Of a stretch of DNA of 64,000 bases, positions 44,686 through 53,597 are shown one piece after another; the first letter of the stretch is position 1; each line of letters begins with the position of its first letter. The stretch covers positions 1 through 64,000 of the forward strand of contig NZ_JBHKFI010000007.1 in the NCBI RefSeq assembly GCF_042263505.1, read 5' to 3'. The translations under genes and the position numbers were made by a program. Under the pieces are notes generated by a model that saw only the letters and a program-made list of their open reading frames with translations, was not told the DNA's origin and did no database searches. The stretch is from Bacillus_BE sp042263505. GTDB taxonomy: Bacteria; Bacillota; Bacilli; Bacillales; Cytobacillaceae.

Positions 44686-44963
44686 AGAGACTTAGCATAG
44701 AAGAACGCTTAGGTACTGACAAGTTTCTTGTAGACGATGAACTTCCTCACATTACTTTGGATAAAAACATCTGCAATACATGTGCAGACAAGCCTTGTGT
44801 TAAGGCATGTCCTGCTGGTCTTTACGTATTACAGGGGAACGAAGTGTCTTTCGATTATGTCGGTTGTCTGGAGTGCGGTACTTGTCGGGTTGTATGTATT
44901 CCAAAAGGTTTGAAATGGGAATATCCACGTAGTACATTTGGTATCGAATACCGCTTTGGATAA
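44682..44963 (+). CDS. fixX: Ferredoxin-like protein FixX
   Basis: A 93-residue iron-sulfur protein. Two cysteine groups are visible: C-N-T-C..P-C-V-K-A-C-P and G-C-L-E-C-G-T-C-R-V-V-C, which can hold one or two [4Fe-4S] clusters. The C-terminal KGLKWEYPRSTFGIEYRFG is typical of FixX and of the cluster domain of ETF:quinone oxidoreductase. It starts with a TTG overlapping the fixC stop. It is the last gene of the operon; a terminator follows at 45012. Confidence 0.95.
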   Translation: MKRLSIEERLGTDKFLVDDELPHITLDKNICNTCADKPCVKACPAGLYVLQGNEVSFDYVGCLECGTCRVVCIPKGLKWEYPRSTFGIEYRFG

Positions 44964-45011
44964 ATATTGTAACATTGACAGAACAGTAAGCATTTATTTA
45001 ACGAATAGAAG

Positions 45012-45040
45012 GGGAGCAGATTCTTACTGCTCCTTTCTTA
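45012..45040 (+). terminator. Intrinsic terminator after fixX
   Basis: GGAGCAG and CTGCTCC form a stem with a 7-nt loop followed by TTTCTT. Confidence 0.85.
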
Positions 45041-45316
45041 TATAACATATCTATACAAGTTGGAATAAAAAATTTCCTGAATTCTATATGATTCCTTTTT
45101 TTATACATTATTTCTAATTATCGTTATGATCCTAATAGAGATATGAACGAGCTGCTATTACTTTTGGGAGAAAAATAAGGACAGATTTCTACATCATATA
45201 TTTGCTCTCGAACTGATTCAAGAACAATTTAAGTTCTTTTTATATAAAGATTCAATGATAACAAGCTTTTTCATTCAAAATTTTATACAGCACAAAATAA
45301 AAATTGGGTGGTTATA
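45041..45316. promoter_or_regulatory. Promoter region of the coaD-like gene
   Basis: AT-rich; no gene and no clear operator. GGGTGG at 45305-45310 is the ribosome site. Confidence 0.3.
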
Positions 45317-45874
45317 ATGACTGTGGCAATTTATCCTGGGAGCTTTGACCCTATTACATACGGACATATAGATATTATTAATAGAGCAAGTGAATTTGTG
45401 GATAAACTTTATATTGGAGTTATGAAAAATTGTAAAAAAAATTATTTATTCTCCCTTGAAGAAAGAAAAGAATTAATTGAATATGAATTATTTGATAATC
45501 CTAAGGTAGAAGTTATAGCGTATGAAGGGCTCCTTGTTAATTATATGAAGGAAAAAAACATTAGGGTAATTATAAAGGGTTTACGAAATTTAAGAGATTA
45601 CGATTATGAAGTCCAAATGGCACGGACAAATAAAAATTTATATAATGATACGGAAACATTTTTTATTCTTTCAAGTGAGAAATATTCTTTTCTCAGTTCA
45701 AGCATCGTGAAAGAAATTTATGCAAATGATGGGAATATATATAATTATGTGCCGATGCATGTAATAGATGCAATGGATAAGAAAAAGTCAAAAAACTCTA
45801 AGGCAAATATTCATGGTAATAAATTAGTGCAATCGAAGCAGGTCAATGTAGCCCTACAGCAAAATTGGCACTAA
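45317..45874 (+). CDS. coaD: Phosphopantetheine adenylyltransferase, divergent
   Basis: A 185-residue nucleotidyltransferase of the CoaD type: AIYPGSFDPITYGHIDII contains the T/H-x-G-H motif, KGLRNLRDYDYEVQMA and SEKYSFLSSSIVKEI are conserved. It transfers AMP from ATP to 4'-phosphopantetheine, the step before the last in CoA synthesis. It differs from housekeeping CoaD in having Lys for the first Arg of RGLR, Asn-rich low-complexity codon use, and a C-terminal extension of about 25 residues. Its place behind a CoA-consuming locus suggests an extra copy that raises CoA supply. Whether it is the only coaD in the genome cannot be seen. Confidence 0.85.
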   Translation: MTVAIYPGSFDPITYGHIDIINRASEFVDKLYIGVMKNCKKNYLFSLEERKELIEYELFDNPKVEVIAYEGLLVNYMKEKNIRVIIKGLRNLRDYDYEVQMARTNKNLYNDTETFFILSSEKYSFLSSSIVKEIYANDGNIYNYVPMHVIDAMDKKKSKNSKANIHGNKLVQSKQVNVALQQNWH

Positions 45875-45970
45875 TCTTATGTATTGCACTGAGTAAAAAA
45901 TTTGGGACTTGTTTTATCTTCTTATTACTTATGCCTAACGAGCAGATAAACAGGCAAACTAAAATATAAG
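45875..45970. other. Intergenic
   Basis: No gene seen. Confidence 0.3.
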
Positions 45971-46120
45971 TTTGGGAATCGGCATTTTTGGGCTGAAGGA
46001 TATTATGCAAGCACCGTGGGATACCATTAAGAAATATATACAGAGCAAGAAAAGCATGATATCGCTAGATAAGCTAAGTGTGAAAGAATTTGAAAACTTT
46101 ATTAAGGCGTATGGAAAATG
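45971..46120 (+). pseudogene. tnpA: IS200/IS605 TnpA transposase, C-terminal relic
   Basis: FGNRHFWAEGYYASTVG is readable from 45971, corresponding to the conserved end of IS200-type Y1 transposases (FGNRHFW..GYY..TVG). A frameshift follows at about 46027 (IKKYIQ) and another within EQEKHDIA / LDKLSVKEFEN. The sequence is a decayed tail only, with no left part. The tnpB element at 53.6 kb is a separate unit. Confidence 0.7.
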
Positions 46121-46207
46121 AGGCAAAGGCAATTAAATCATTTATCGGAATTACCTAAAGATAGGGAGATAATCGTTTATTAAAGAAGCGATAATGATTA
46201 ATATTAT

Positions 46208-46336
46208 TTGACGGATTTTAGGTTTTTTAACAATAATCAGGAAACAATTCTTCGAATAGTCGGGGTGCGTTATTATGCAGAACAAATAGAAATTGATCAA
46301 TTTGTATTCGAAATGGATTCAATTTTTGAAATGTAA
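46208..46336 (+). pseudogene. Unidentified coding remnant
   Basis: A 42-codon open frame beginning at a TTG (MTDFRFFNNNQETILRIVGV..., ending FVFEMDSIFEM). Its composition is protein-like, with acidic C-terminus. It has no ribosome site and stops a few bases before the TetR promoter. It is probably the C-terminus of a lost gene. Confidence 0.3.
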
Positions 46337-46344
46337 AGAAGGTG

Positions 46345-46393
46345 TTGACATCGAACATATATTTTTTTAGACTAAGGTAAACTGATAGTTTAC
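46345..46393 (+). promoter_or_regulatory. Promoter and operator of the TetR-nitroreductase operon
   Basis: A textbook sigma-A promoter: TTGACA at 46345-46350, a 17-bp spacer and TAGACT at 46368-46373. It is followed at once by the palindrome GTAAACTGATAGTTTAC (46377-46393). A TetR dimer bound there would block RNA polymerase, indicating autoregulation. Confidence 0.8.
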
Positions 46394-46427
46394 TTTTATG
46401 CACTAGAGTGAAATGGAGGCGCAGCTA

Positions 46428-47096
46428 TTGGGGATCCATGAACGTAAAGAAAAAGAAAAGGAAATTCGCAGAAGAGATATTATTGAAGCAGCGGAAAGGG
46501 TCTTTTTTACAAAGGGATATGATCATGCCACAATGGATGATGTTGCGAGAGAGGCTGAGTTTAGTAAGAGGACCGTGTATGTTTATTTCAATAGTAAAGA
46601 GCAAATCTATTTTGAAATTATGATAAAAGGATACAGGCTGTTACTTGAGATGTTAAAGGCTGACTTACAGAAAGAAAAAATCTTGAACGCGGTTGAGAAA
46701 ATTAGACGGATGGCGCTGATCATGTACCAATTCAACAGAGATTATCCGGACTATTTCAAAGCAATTATGGAGTATGAGAATGGGGAATTAGATTTCCAGA
46801 AAGGTGTCCCCGACCAATCAAGAGAAGAATGTTATGCACTTGGAGAAGAATTGTTGGGCTATCTGATTGAAATGCTGAAAAGAGGTATTGCAGAAAAATC
46901 AATCCGCAGTGACTTGGATGTAGTAAAAACGGCACTTATCTTATGGGCTTGCATGATAGGCGTATTTAATACCGCGAATCGGAAGGGGAACTATTTAAAA
47001 CATTATCACAGTATGACGCCAGAGGAATTGATATCAGGCGCTTTAGAGCTTGTCATTCAGTCAATCCAGTCAGAAAAAGGAAGGGATTCTAAATGA
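46428..47096 (+). CDS. TetR/AcrR-family transcriptional regulator
   Basis: A 222-residue TetR-type repressor. The N-terminal DNA-binding region reads RRDIIEAAERVFFTKGYDHA then TMDDVAREAEFSKRTVYVYFNSKEQI. The rest is a helical ligand-binding domain. I placed the start at a TTG (46428) because GGAGG lies 8 nt upstream; the ATG at 46413 is inside or ahead of it. The start of the next gene overlaps the stop by four bases. A palindrome just after the promoter is the likely operator. The inducer could be a nitro- or quinone-type compound handled by the nitroreductase, by inference. Confidence 0.92.
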   Translation: MGIHERKEKEKEIRRRDIIEAAERVFFTKGYDHATMDDVAREAEFSKRTVYVYFNSKEQIYFEIMIKGYRLLLEMLKADLQKEKILNAVEKIRRMALIMYQFNRDYPDYFKAIMEYENGELDFQKGVPDQSREECYALGEELLGYLIEMLKRGIAEKSIRSDLDVVKTALILWACMIGVFNTANRKGNYLKHYHSMTPEELISGALELVIQSIQSEKGRDSK

Positions 47097-48292
47097 ACAA
47101 AAGGAGGATGAAGAGAACGATGTTTATATTACTTTCAAGCCTTGGAGCACTGGTACTTATCGTTTTTGCATCTTTGTTCATCATTAGTGGAGTTTTTGAA
47201 AAGCCAAAGTATTTGGAGCCCTGGGATAAGACTTATGAGCAAAAGTTTGATGATCCGAGAATACGTCTGGTGGCTTGCGGATTGCTGGCGGCAAATGGGC
47301 ACAATATGCAGCCGTGGAAAGTCAAGCTCGATAAAAGGAATCCTATGGCATTTTATTTATACGCCGACAGCGATCGCATAACGGATAAGGTAGATCCTGA
47401 TTCACGGCAAATGATGATTACACAAGGAACCTTTTTAGAATACGTTAAAATTGCCGGGGAAGAAACAGGGTACCAAACTGCAATAAAGCTGTTTCCCGAA
47501 GGACTTTATAATGAAAAAAGTTTAGTGGAAAGCATGAAGAATAAACCGGTAGCGAAAGTTACGCTTACAAAAGAGAAACCACAAAGCAACCCTCTTTATG
47601 CTTCCATATTTTTACCCGACACAAATAGATCGGCATATCAGCCAACGAAGTTAACTACTGGGCAAATCAATCAATTGGAGCACATCAATGGCGATGCAAA
47701 GCTGTCCGTAGAAATATATCAGGATAAGAAAAACATGGATAAGCTGAGCGACTATGCAATAAAGGCAGCAGTCATCGAAGCGGGTGTGAATCGAGTAATG
47801 AAGGAATCTGAAATCATTTTTCGCGCAAATGAATATCAGAAAAATAAATATCGCTATGGTTTTTCTGTTGATGGGCAGGGGACAACTGGAATTATGCTGG
47901 GCATCAAACAAGGGTTGGTTACGCTTTTTCCATCTTTGAACAAAGGAAAAGCTGCATCAGATCTATTTATTCAATCAACACGTGCATCGGTAGACAGCAC
48001 ACCGGCCTATGCCTTGATTATTTCAAAGGATAATAGCCGATCCAGTCAGGTCAAAAGCGGGATGCTTTACAGTAAATTGATACTAACAGCTCAAAAACTG
48101 GGTATTGTTATGCAACCGCTCAGTCAGTCCTTAGAAGAGTACCCAGAAATGAAAGACCCCTACAATCATATCCACCACGACTATGCACCAGGCGGGGGGA
48201 CGATTCAGATGCTCGTTCGTCTAGGCAAACCGATAAAAAAAGCATCGCAAAGCATGCGGCGTGATGTGATGGATTTGATCATTTCAGAATAA
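47093..48292 (+). CDS. Membrane-anchored nitroreductase-like flavoprotein (Acg family)
   Basis: A 399-residue protein with one N-terminal transmembrane helix (about 11-33) and a large domain resembling the Acg-type members of the nitroreductase family. Signs are the ACGLLAANGHNMQPWKVKL opening (an FMN-binding segment), and a C-terminal SGMLYSKLILTAQKLGIVMQPLSQ. No active-site cysteine is conserved. It starts in the stop of the TetR gene (ATGA overlap), so it is that regulator's target. The substrate is unknown; Acg in Mycobacterium sequesters FMN without reductase activity, so catalysis here is not certain. Confidence 0.8.
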   Translation: MNKRRMKRTMFILLSSLGALVLIVFASLFIISGVFEKPKYLEPWDKTYEQKFDDPRIRLVACGLLAANGHNMQPWKVKLDKRNPMAFYLYADSDRITDKVDPDSRQMMITQGTFLEYVKIAGEETGYQTAIKLFPEGLYNEKSLVESMKNKPVAKVTLTKEKPQSNPLYASIFLPDTNRSAYQPTKLTTGQINQLEHINGDAKLSVEIYQDKKNMDKLSDYAIKAAVIEAGVNRVMKESEIIFRANEYQKNKYRYGFSVDGQGTTGIMLGIKQGLVTLFPSLNKGKAASDLFIQSTRASVDSTPAYALIISKDNSRSSQVKSGMLYSKLILTAQKLGIVMQPLSQSLEEYPEMKDPYNHIHHDYAPGGGTIQMLVRLGKPIKKASQSMRRDVMDLIISE

Positions 48293-48746
48293 TGTACGCT
48301 ATAGAGTAATGCGTAAATCATCCATTTTAATAATAATGGACCATAATTCGGCATTAAATTTGAAGTTAAGAATTGTAAAATAGGAGAAATTTATGAATAC
48401 AGTGAATTGCATAAGATTTGGTCAAGAAAGACTCAATTCAATTTCAGAGTTGAGTCTTTTTTTGTGAAGGATATTTTTTAAACCTTGCTGCTTTTGGAAT
48501 AAAGAATGCAGGGCTCATTCAGACATATCTGGATAGATTGAAGGGCATTTGTGAAGGAATCAAGAGCCTATGCGGAGAGCTTGTGGAAATGTTAAAACAC
48601 TTTTTATTTATAGAAAAGATAAGTACGCACCTACGACTTTATTAAAATTTATGGATATGTTAAGTAATTAGGTGGCTTGTCAGGGTAAATGAAAGGCCAA
48701 AAATGATAAAATAGAACAGAACAAATTGAAGAGAAGAGTGAAAGTA
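48293..48746. other. Intergenic region with terminator
   Basis: AAGACTCAATTC / AGTTGAGTCTTTTTTT at 48426-48464 forms a strong terminator, probably for the nitroreductase operon, although it lies about 130 bp downstream. The rest lacks genes. GAAGAGTGAAAG before the racemase ATG is a weak ribosome site. Confidence 0.7.
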
Positions 48747-49544
48747 ATGAGAATTGGTTTTTTTGATTCCGGTATCGGTGGAATAACAGTACTGCATCAG
48801 GCTTTGAAGTATCTACCGAATGAAGATTATATCTTTTATGCTGATACCTTACATGTTCCATATGGAGAAAAATCAAAAGATGAGGTAAGGGAATATATAT
48901 TTAATGCAGTTGACTTTATTGCCAAACAGGGTGTAAAGGCATTAGTTATTGCATGTAATACTGCAACCAGTATCGCAGTAGAAGACCTTCGAAAAAAGTA
49001 TGATTTCCCTATTTTAGGTATTGAGCCCGCCGTCAAACCAGCAGTTCAAGGCTGTGAGGGAAAACAAAAAAAAGTATTAGTATTGGCGACTAATTTGACT
49101 CTCAAAGAGGAAAAGTTCCGCAATCTTGTTAAAAGTATAGACCATCATGATATTGTCGAAAGTCTGCCCCTTCCTGGTCTTGTCGAATTTGCTGAGAACT
49201 TTGAATTTAGGGATGAGATCGTTATACCATATCTAAGAAAAGAAATGGGTTCTTTGGATTTAAAACAGTACGGAACAATCGTTCTTGGGTGTACTCATTT
49301 TCCCTATTTTGAAAGAAGCATAAAGAAGCTATTTCCTGAAGAAGTCGACATTATTTCTGGAAGTATTGGTACTGCTAAAAATTTAAGTCGAATACTTAAA
49401 GCTCGGAATGAAATTGACGATGGAACAGGGGATATAAAATATTTTAAATCTGGTTATCAAGTTGAAGATCAATTTACATTGTCTCATTATCAAGAGCTAT
49501 TGATAATGTTAGATGAACTGCAGCTTCTGTCACCAAAGCTTTGA
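48747..49544 (+). CDS. murI: Glutamate racemase
   Basis: A 265-residue cofactor-independent racemase. The two catalytic cysteines are in VIACNTATSIA and VLGCTHFPYF. FFDSGIGGITVLHQALKYLPNEDYIFYADT is the standard beginning. It supplies D-glutamate for peptidoglycan. The ATG at 48747 was preferred over a TTG at 48726. It stands alone, not in a cell-wall operon, and its sequence is rather diverged from the usual RacE, so it may be a second copy. Confidence 0.93.
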   Translation: MRIGFFDSGIGGITVLHQALKYLPNEDYIFYADTLHVPYGEKSKDEVREYIFNAVDFIAKQGVKALVIACNTATSIAVEDLRKKYDFPILGIEPAVKPAVQGCEGKQKKVLVLATNLTLKEEKFRNLVKSIDHHDIVESLPLPGLVEFAENFEFRDEIVIPYLRKEMGSLDLKQYGTIVLGCTHFPYFERSIKKLFPEEVDIISGSIGTAKNLSRILKARNEIDDGTGDIKYFKSGYQVEDQFTLSHYQELLIMLDELQLLSPKL

Positions 49545-49956
49545 TGTAAAAAACATAATGACCTATCTAATTAATTTTTCGTTATAAATGCTGTTTTGAG
49601 GAAATCATTTATTAATCGCTATCATAGCTGAGTCTTAGAAAAGTTATCATCTAATTGGTACGCAAAGCAGGCGAATTATTCTATCCATTCATTTTGAATA
49701 GGAATATGAAATTCACTTTTAAAAAATAAACTAAATTGTATGATCTGCTTATAAAGTGGAATAAAAAATTTCCAGCTCAAACTTTGATTTTGAACTTGAA
49801 TAAAATAATAAAGCTATTATTCATTCAAACTACAATATCTTTTGTCTTATTTCATTTATTTTTCCAAATGTTGCAACAATGAAATAAATATTTTTGTATA
49901 ATAGTATTTAGATGTTTTGGGGGTTAAACAGCTGAAGAAGGAGAAGGTGCAGGATC
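49545..49956. promoter_or_regulatory. Promoter region of the ArcR-like gene
   Basis: Gene-free. TATAAT at 49897-49902 is a good -10; TTGCAA at 49871-49876 is 20 bp away and part of TGTTGCAACA (49869-49878), a small dyad. The ribosome site GAAGGAGAAGG precedes the ATG. Confidence 0.4.
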
Positions 49957-50628
49957 ATGAATCTAACCCAAAGTGACCTTTTTTCCTTAGGCAATAAGGA
50001 AGATTTTAAATCAATAGAGAAGCAGATGTATAAGCGAACATACAAAAAAAATCAACTTCTATTTACTGAAGGTGATCCACGCGATAAGATTTATTTCTTG
50101 CTAGAGGGATATGTTAAGTTGGAAAGATTCAATCAAGAGGCAACGATGCTGTATTTAGATTATTTAAAACCAAATGATTTTTTCCCTTATCGGGGAATGT
50201 TTACGGATGAATATTATCATTTTTCAGCATATGCCCTTACTGATATTGTTGTGTATTATATCCCAATGGCCGTTTTTGAAAGCTTTATTTTATCTGATCA
50301 AAGCCGATTGTATCATGTAGTTAAAATCTTGGCAGAAATTATGGAACAACATGAAAGGCGGTTAGAAATCATTACAGCTAATTACGTTAAAGATCGCATC
50401 GAATTAACGATTGGATATTTGATGGTTTATTATGGGACGAACGATCAAGATAGAGTAATCATTGATATTCCAGCAACACAAATTGAAATAGCAAAATTTT
50501 CAGGAACATCAAGGGAATCCGTTTCCCATGTTTTTAAAGAATTAAAGGAAGGAGAAATTATATCGCAAAATGATAATAAACAAATCATAATAAATCAGCC
50601 CGAATATTTTTTAAATCAACTGAAATAA
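49957..50628 (+). CDS. Crp/Fnr-family regulator, ArcR-like
   Basis: A 223-residue regulator: cyclic-nucleotide-binding beta barrel (FTEGDPRDKIYFLLEGYVKLE, residues 35-60) and a C-terminal HTH_Crp (TQIEIAKFSGTSRESVSHVFKELKE). It lacks the cysteines of Fnr. It resembles ArcR, which activates arginine deiminase genes in anaerobic Bacillus. It converges with an arginine/ornithine-like antiporter and dimethylarginine hydrolase operon 148 bp away, a related metabolic theme, so it could control that operon in trans. Confidence 0.85.
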   Translation: MNLTQSDLFSLGNKEDFKSIEKQMYKRTYKKNQLLFTEGDPRDKIYFLLEGYVKLERFNQEATMLYLDYLKPNDFFPYRGMFTDEYYHFSAYALTDIVVYYIPMAVFESFILSDQSRLYHVVKILAEIMEQHERRLEIITANYVKDRIELTIGYLMVYYGTNDQDRVIIDIPATQIEIAKFSGTSRESVSHVFKELKEGEIISQNDNKQIIINQPEYFLNQLK

Positions 50629-50775
50629 GTGTTTTGCTGTTAAAAAATGAAGGGGCAGCCTTATACTGAACTAAAATATCCTTGTCCAATTGCTTATATA
50701 AATATTATGTACTAGGCATAATATTTTCCTTACCCTTTTGAAAATGTGGCAGCCCCATTTGAATCTTTTATTCTT

Positions 50776-52209
50776 TTAGATTGTTCTAAGGTCAATTGCT
50801 CCTGTTGCTATTTGAATAATACAGATGATAAATAATATGAGTACAATACTTGCGAAAATCCAATCAATTTTTGTTGAAAATAGTTTTCTTTTGTTTTCCC
50901 TTTGTACCCATGTAAACACGAAAAATCCTGCTGCAAAAATAAACATTGTTAGTAAGAAGTATTCAATGCCTGATGCAAATGTTACCCAAATCACGAATAT
51001 ACTGGAAATAAGCCCTAAAATAATATTGGTCATTCTATTTTTTGTACTTTTTTCTTCCATTAATGAGTATTTTAATTGATAAAAGGCGACCAATCCATAT
51101 GGTAACAAAATAGCTGAAGCGGAAAGAGAGTACATGAAATTATAAGCGCTATCATTAATCAAAAATGTAAACAAAAAGATTTGGATTAACATATTTGTTA
51201 CGAAAAGTGCAACCGTTGGCGCCCCATTCTCGTTTACTTTTGTAAACATACGCGGGAAGTTCTTAGTTTTTGCTGCCCGATACGGAACTTCTCCAGTATA
51301 CATTGTTGTAGCGAGCCAGCAACCAAGAATAGAGATGATTACTCCAATATTAATAATAATTGCTCCTGGTTTTCCCATAATACTTTCTAGCACATGCGCC
51401 ATTGAAGGTTTTGGTAAATTGGCTAATTCATCTTGAGACAGGATACCGAATGATAAAATGGTGACTAACGCATAGAGGACAAGAACAGATATAAAAGCAA
51501 TTAAGGTTGCTTTTCCGACATCTTTTGCCCTTTTGGCGCGGCCGGAATAGATAATTCCGCCCTCCACACCAATGAAGACCCAAACGGTTGTTAACATCAC
51601 ATTTTTTACTTGTGATGCTATAGATGAAAATTCAAAATTCTTCGATGCCGTTCCCCAGAAATCTAAAGAAAATACATTATATTTAAAGGCAAAAATCACA
51701 ACGACAATAAAGAGAATTATCGGGATAATTTTTGCAACAGTCACGATAAAATTAACGAGAGAAGCAGCGCCGGAACCTTTTATCGTAATATAATGGATTA
51801 TCCATAACGTAATGGAGGCCCCAATGACGGAGTATATATTCTGTCCATTGCCAAATGCTTCAAAAAAATAACCCAGGGCACTAAATGTTAAAGTACCAAA
51901 TGCGACATTTCCCATTAGGGCGGATAACCAATATCCCCAAGCCGCATTAAATCCCATGTAATCCCCAAATCCTTCTTTGGCATAGCTATAGATACCTGCG
52001 TCTAATTCAGGCCGTTTTTCACTTAGATTTTTAAAAGAGAATACGAGGGTTCCCATTCCAATACCTGTTACCAGCCATCCTATCATAATAGCACCTGGAG
52101 CAGCTTGAGAGGCCATATCTGATATTAAATTAAATATTCCTGCACCAATCATGGAGCTAATGATAACGGCGGTTAAAGAACTAAGGTTTAGCTTTTTTTC
52201 CTCTCCCAT
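50776..52209 (-). CDS. Basic amino acid antiporter (ArcD/LysI-like, APC superfamily)
   Basis: A 477-residue permease with about 12-13 helices. The GAGIFNLISDMA motif in the first helix and VWVFIGVEGGIIYSGRAKRAKDVGKAT in the sixth are typical of the APA antiporter group (ArcD arginine:ornithine, CadB, LysP-like YdgI). The ATG at 52209 has an AGGAGG site; the longer frame to 52266 crosses a hairpin and is rejected. It follows a dimethylarginine hydrolase gene, so it may import methylated arginine or arginine in exchange for citrulline or ornithine. The last is inference. Confidence 0.85.
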   Translation of the reverse strand: MGEEKKLNLSSLTAVIISSMIGAGIFNLISDMASQAAPGAIMIGWLVTGIGMGTLVFSFKNLSEKRPELDAGIYSYAKEGFGDYMGFNAAWGYWLSALMGNVAFGTLTFSALGYFFEAFGNGQNIYSVIGASITLWIIHYITIKGSGAASLVNFIVTVAKIIPIILFIVVVIFAFKYNVFSLDFWGTASKNFEFSSIASQVKNVMLTTVWVFIGVEGGIIYSGRAKRAKDVGKATLIAFISVLVLYALVTILSFGILSQDELANLPKPSMAHVLESIMGKPGAIIINIGVIISILGCWLATTMYTGEVPYRAAKTKNFPRMFTKVNENGAPTVALFVTNMLIQIFLFTFLINDSAYNFMYSLSASAILLPYGLVAFYQLKYSLMEEKSTKNRMTNIILGLISSIFVIWVTFASGIEYFLLTMFIFAAGFFVFTWVQRENKRKLFSTKIDWIFASIVLILFIICIIQIATGAIDLRTI

Positions 52210-52235
52210 ATGAATTCCTCCTAGAATGGAATAGC

Positions 52236-52278
52236 AACGAAAAGAGTATAAGAAAATCTTTCCCATACTCTTTTCGTT
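52236..52278 (-). terminator. Intercistronic hairpin in DDAH-antiporter operon
   Basis: AACGAAAAGAGTAT and ATACTCTTTTCGTT form a perfect 14-bp stem with a 15-nt loop between the two genes. The T run is inside the stem, so it is a weak terminator or a stability element that lowers antiporter expression relative to the hydrolase. Confidence 0.7.
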
Positions 52279-52292
52279 AGACTACACTCTCT

Positions 52293-53060
52293 TTAGAATC
52301 TAAGTGATAGACAGCTTAGTCCACCATCAATTTTTTTAAATTCTGATGTATCAACTACCATTACTTTATAGCCGAGATCTTCAATGGCTTTTTGAACAGT
52401 TGGATAACCCTCTGGCACTAATACATAGTCATTTACCCAAATGCAGTTGGCACCATATGCTTCTTCTTTTGGAACAGTGATTTTATTAAACTTTTCAAAT
52501 TCTGGAGATTTGACAAACTCACCAGCGACTAATAGATTATTTTTTTCCAAATAGGCTAAACCAGTTTTCAAGTGCAATACTTCTTTTAACGGAACGATGG
52601 AGCCTGTTAATCCGTATTTTTCTAAAATGGCAATCATTTGTTCAGCACCTTCGCGATTTGTACGTGCGCTTTCACCAATATAGAAATGATCGCCAACCAT
52701 CATAATATCGCCTGCTTCAATGGTTCCCGGTGCTTTTATATATTCAATATGTTCATAGAATTTACTTAATGCATCATGAAGGTCTTGTAAAGCCGATTCA
52801 TTCCTTCTTGTTTCTGCACCTGGGCGAGTAATAATTACACATTTTTTCGTACATAAAGCAACGTCTTCAACAAAGCAAGAATCAGGAAATTCATCCTTTG
52901 GTTCAAGTACTGTCACATTCACACCAGCTTTTGTCAAAGCACTTACGTATAGTTCGTGTTGTTTCAGTGCGAGATTATAGTCTGGCTTGCCTAAATTTGC
53001 ACTACTAATACCTTCCACTACTGATTTTGATGGAACTCTTACAATGACATTCTTAAACAT
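52293..53060 (-). CDS. ddaH: Dimethylarginine dimethylaminohydrolase
   Basis: A 255-residue member of the arginine-modifying pentein fold. The catalytic Cys250 is in GGLSCLSLRF at the extreme C-terminus, with His163 in VLHLKTGLAYL and acidic residues in DSCFVEDVAL and GTIEAGDIMM. This is the pattern of DDAH, which hydrolyses N-omega-methylated arginines to citrulline and methylamines; it is shorter than arginine deiminase (about 410). The ATG has GAGAAGGG upstream. It is the first gene of an operon with a basic amino acid antiporter. Arginine deiminase-like activity on other guanidino compounds cannot be excluded. Confidence 0.9.
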   Translation of the reverse strand: MFKNVIVRVPSKSVVEGISSANLGKPDYNLALKQHELYVSALTKAGVNVTVLEPKDEFPDSCFVEDVALCTKKCVIITRPGAETRRNESALQDLHDALSKFYEHIEYIKAPGTIEAGDIMMVGDHFYIGESARTNREGAEQMIAILEKYGLTGSIVPLKEVLHLKTGLAYLEKNNLLVAGEFVKSPEFEKFNKITVPKEEAYGANCIWVNDYVLVPEGYPTVQKAIEDLGYKVMVVDTSEFKKIDGGLSCLSLRF

Positions 53061-53597
53061 ACTAGAACCCTTCTCTCAAGTAATTGTATTTGCAATACTA
53101 ATGATTGCTATATTCATATAGTAGAGTATAAAAACAGTAAATGATGTGGAGAATTCCGTGGTCCTATAATGTAATTTTCAACACTGCTTCTGTTAGGAAG
53201 TTCACAAAAATAATCATCTCTGTATATTCTTGAAACATTTTTTCCGCCTTAATATAGAAAATTAGATAATTAAAGCACAGCCATGATTTTTCTTCATCGC
53301 CAGCTAAAAACGCTAGCAATTTTGTTTTATACAAAGGGATTCTGAAACAGCAAAAGGATATGATTACAGTGAGTGATTCCCCATAATGGCTTTGATTAAT
53401 CCGGAAGTAATGATGCCATTATAGACAGAATAAAAGCGATGAAAAGGAGATCATTGGACTCGTCCCTTTCATCGCTTTTATGATTGAATTGATTTCGTTG
53501 AAAGCTAATTATCATGCCGCCTTTTCGTTTAAAAAATAAAAATATACGAGCTTTGTACAGCGGATAAAATGTAACACAGCCTGCGAGAAATACTAGA
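53061..53597. other. Intergenic region with hairpin, including the presumed TnpB target flank
   Basis: No gene is supported. A 13-bp perfect stem, AAAAGCGATGAAA / TTTCATCGCTTTT, lies at 53432-53479. A reverse frame of 71 codons at 53396-53611 overlaps it and is not accepted. The 16-20 bp next to 53597 would be the natural guide of the neighbouring element's RNA. Confidence 0.5.
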
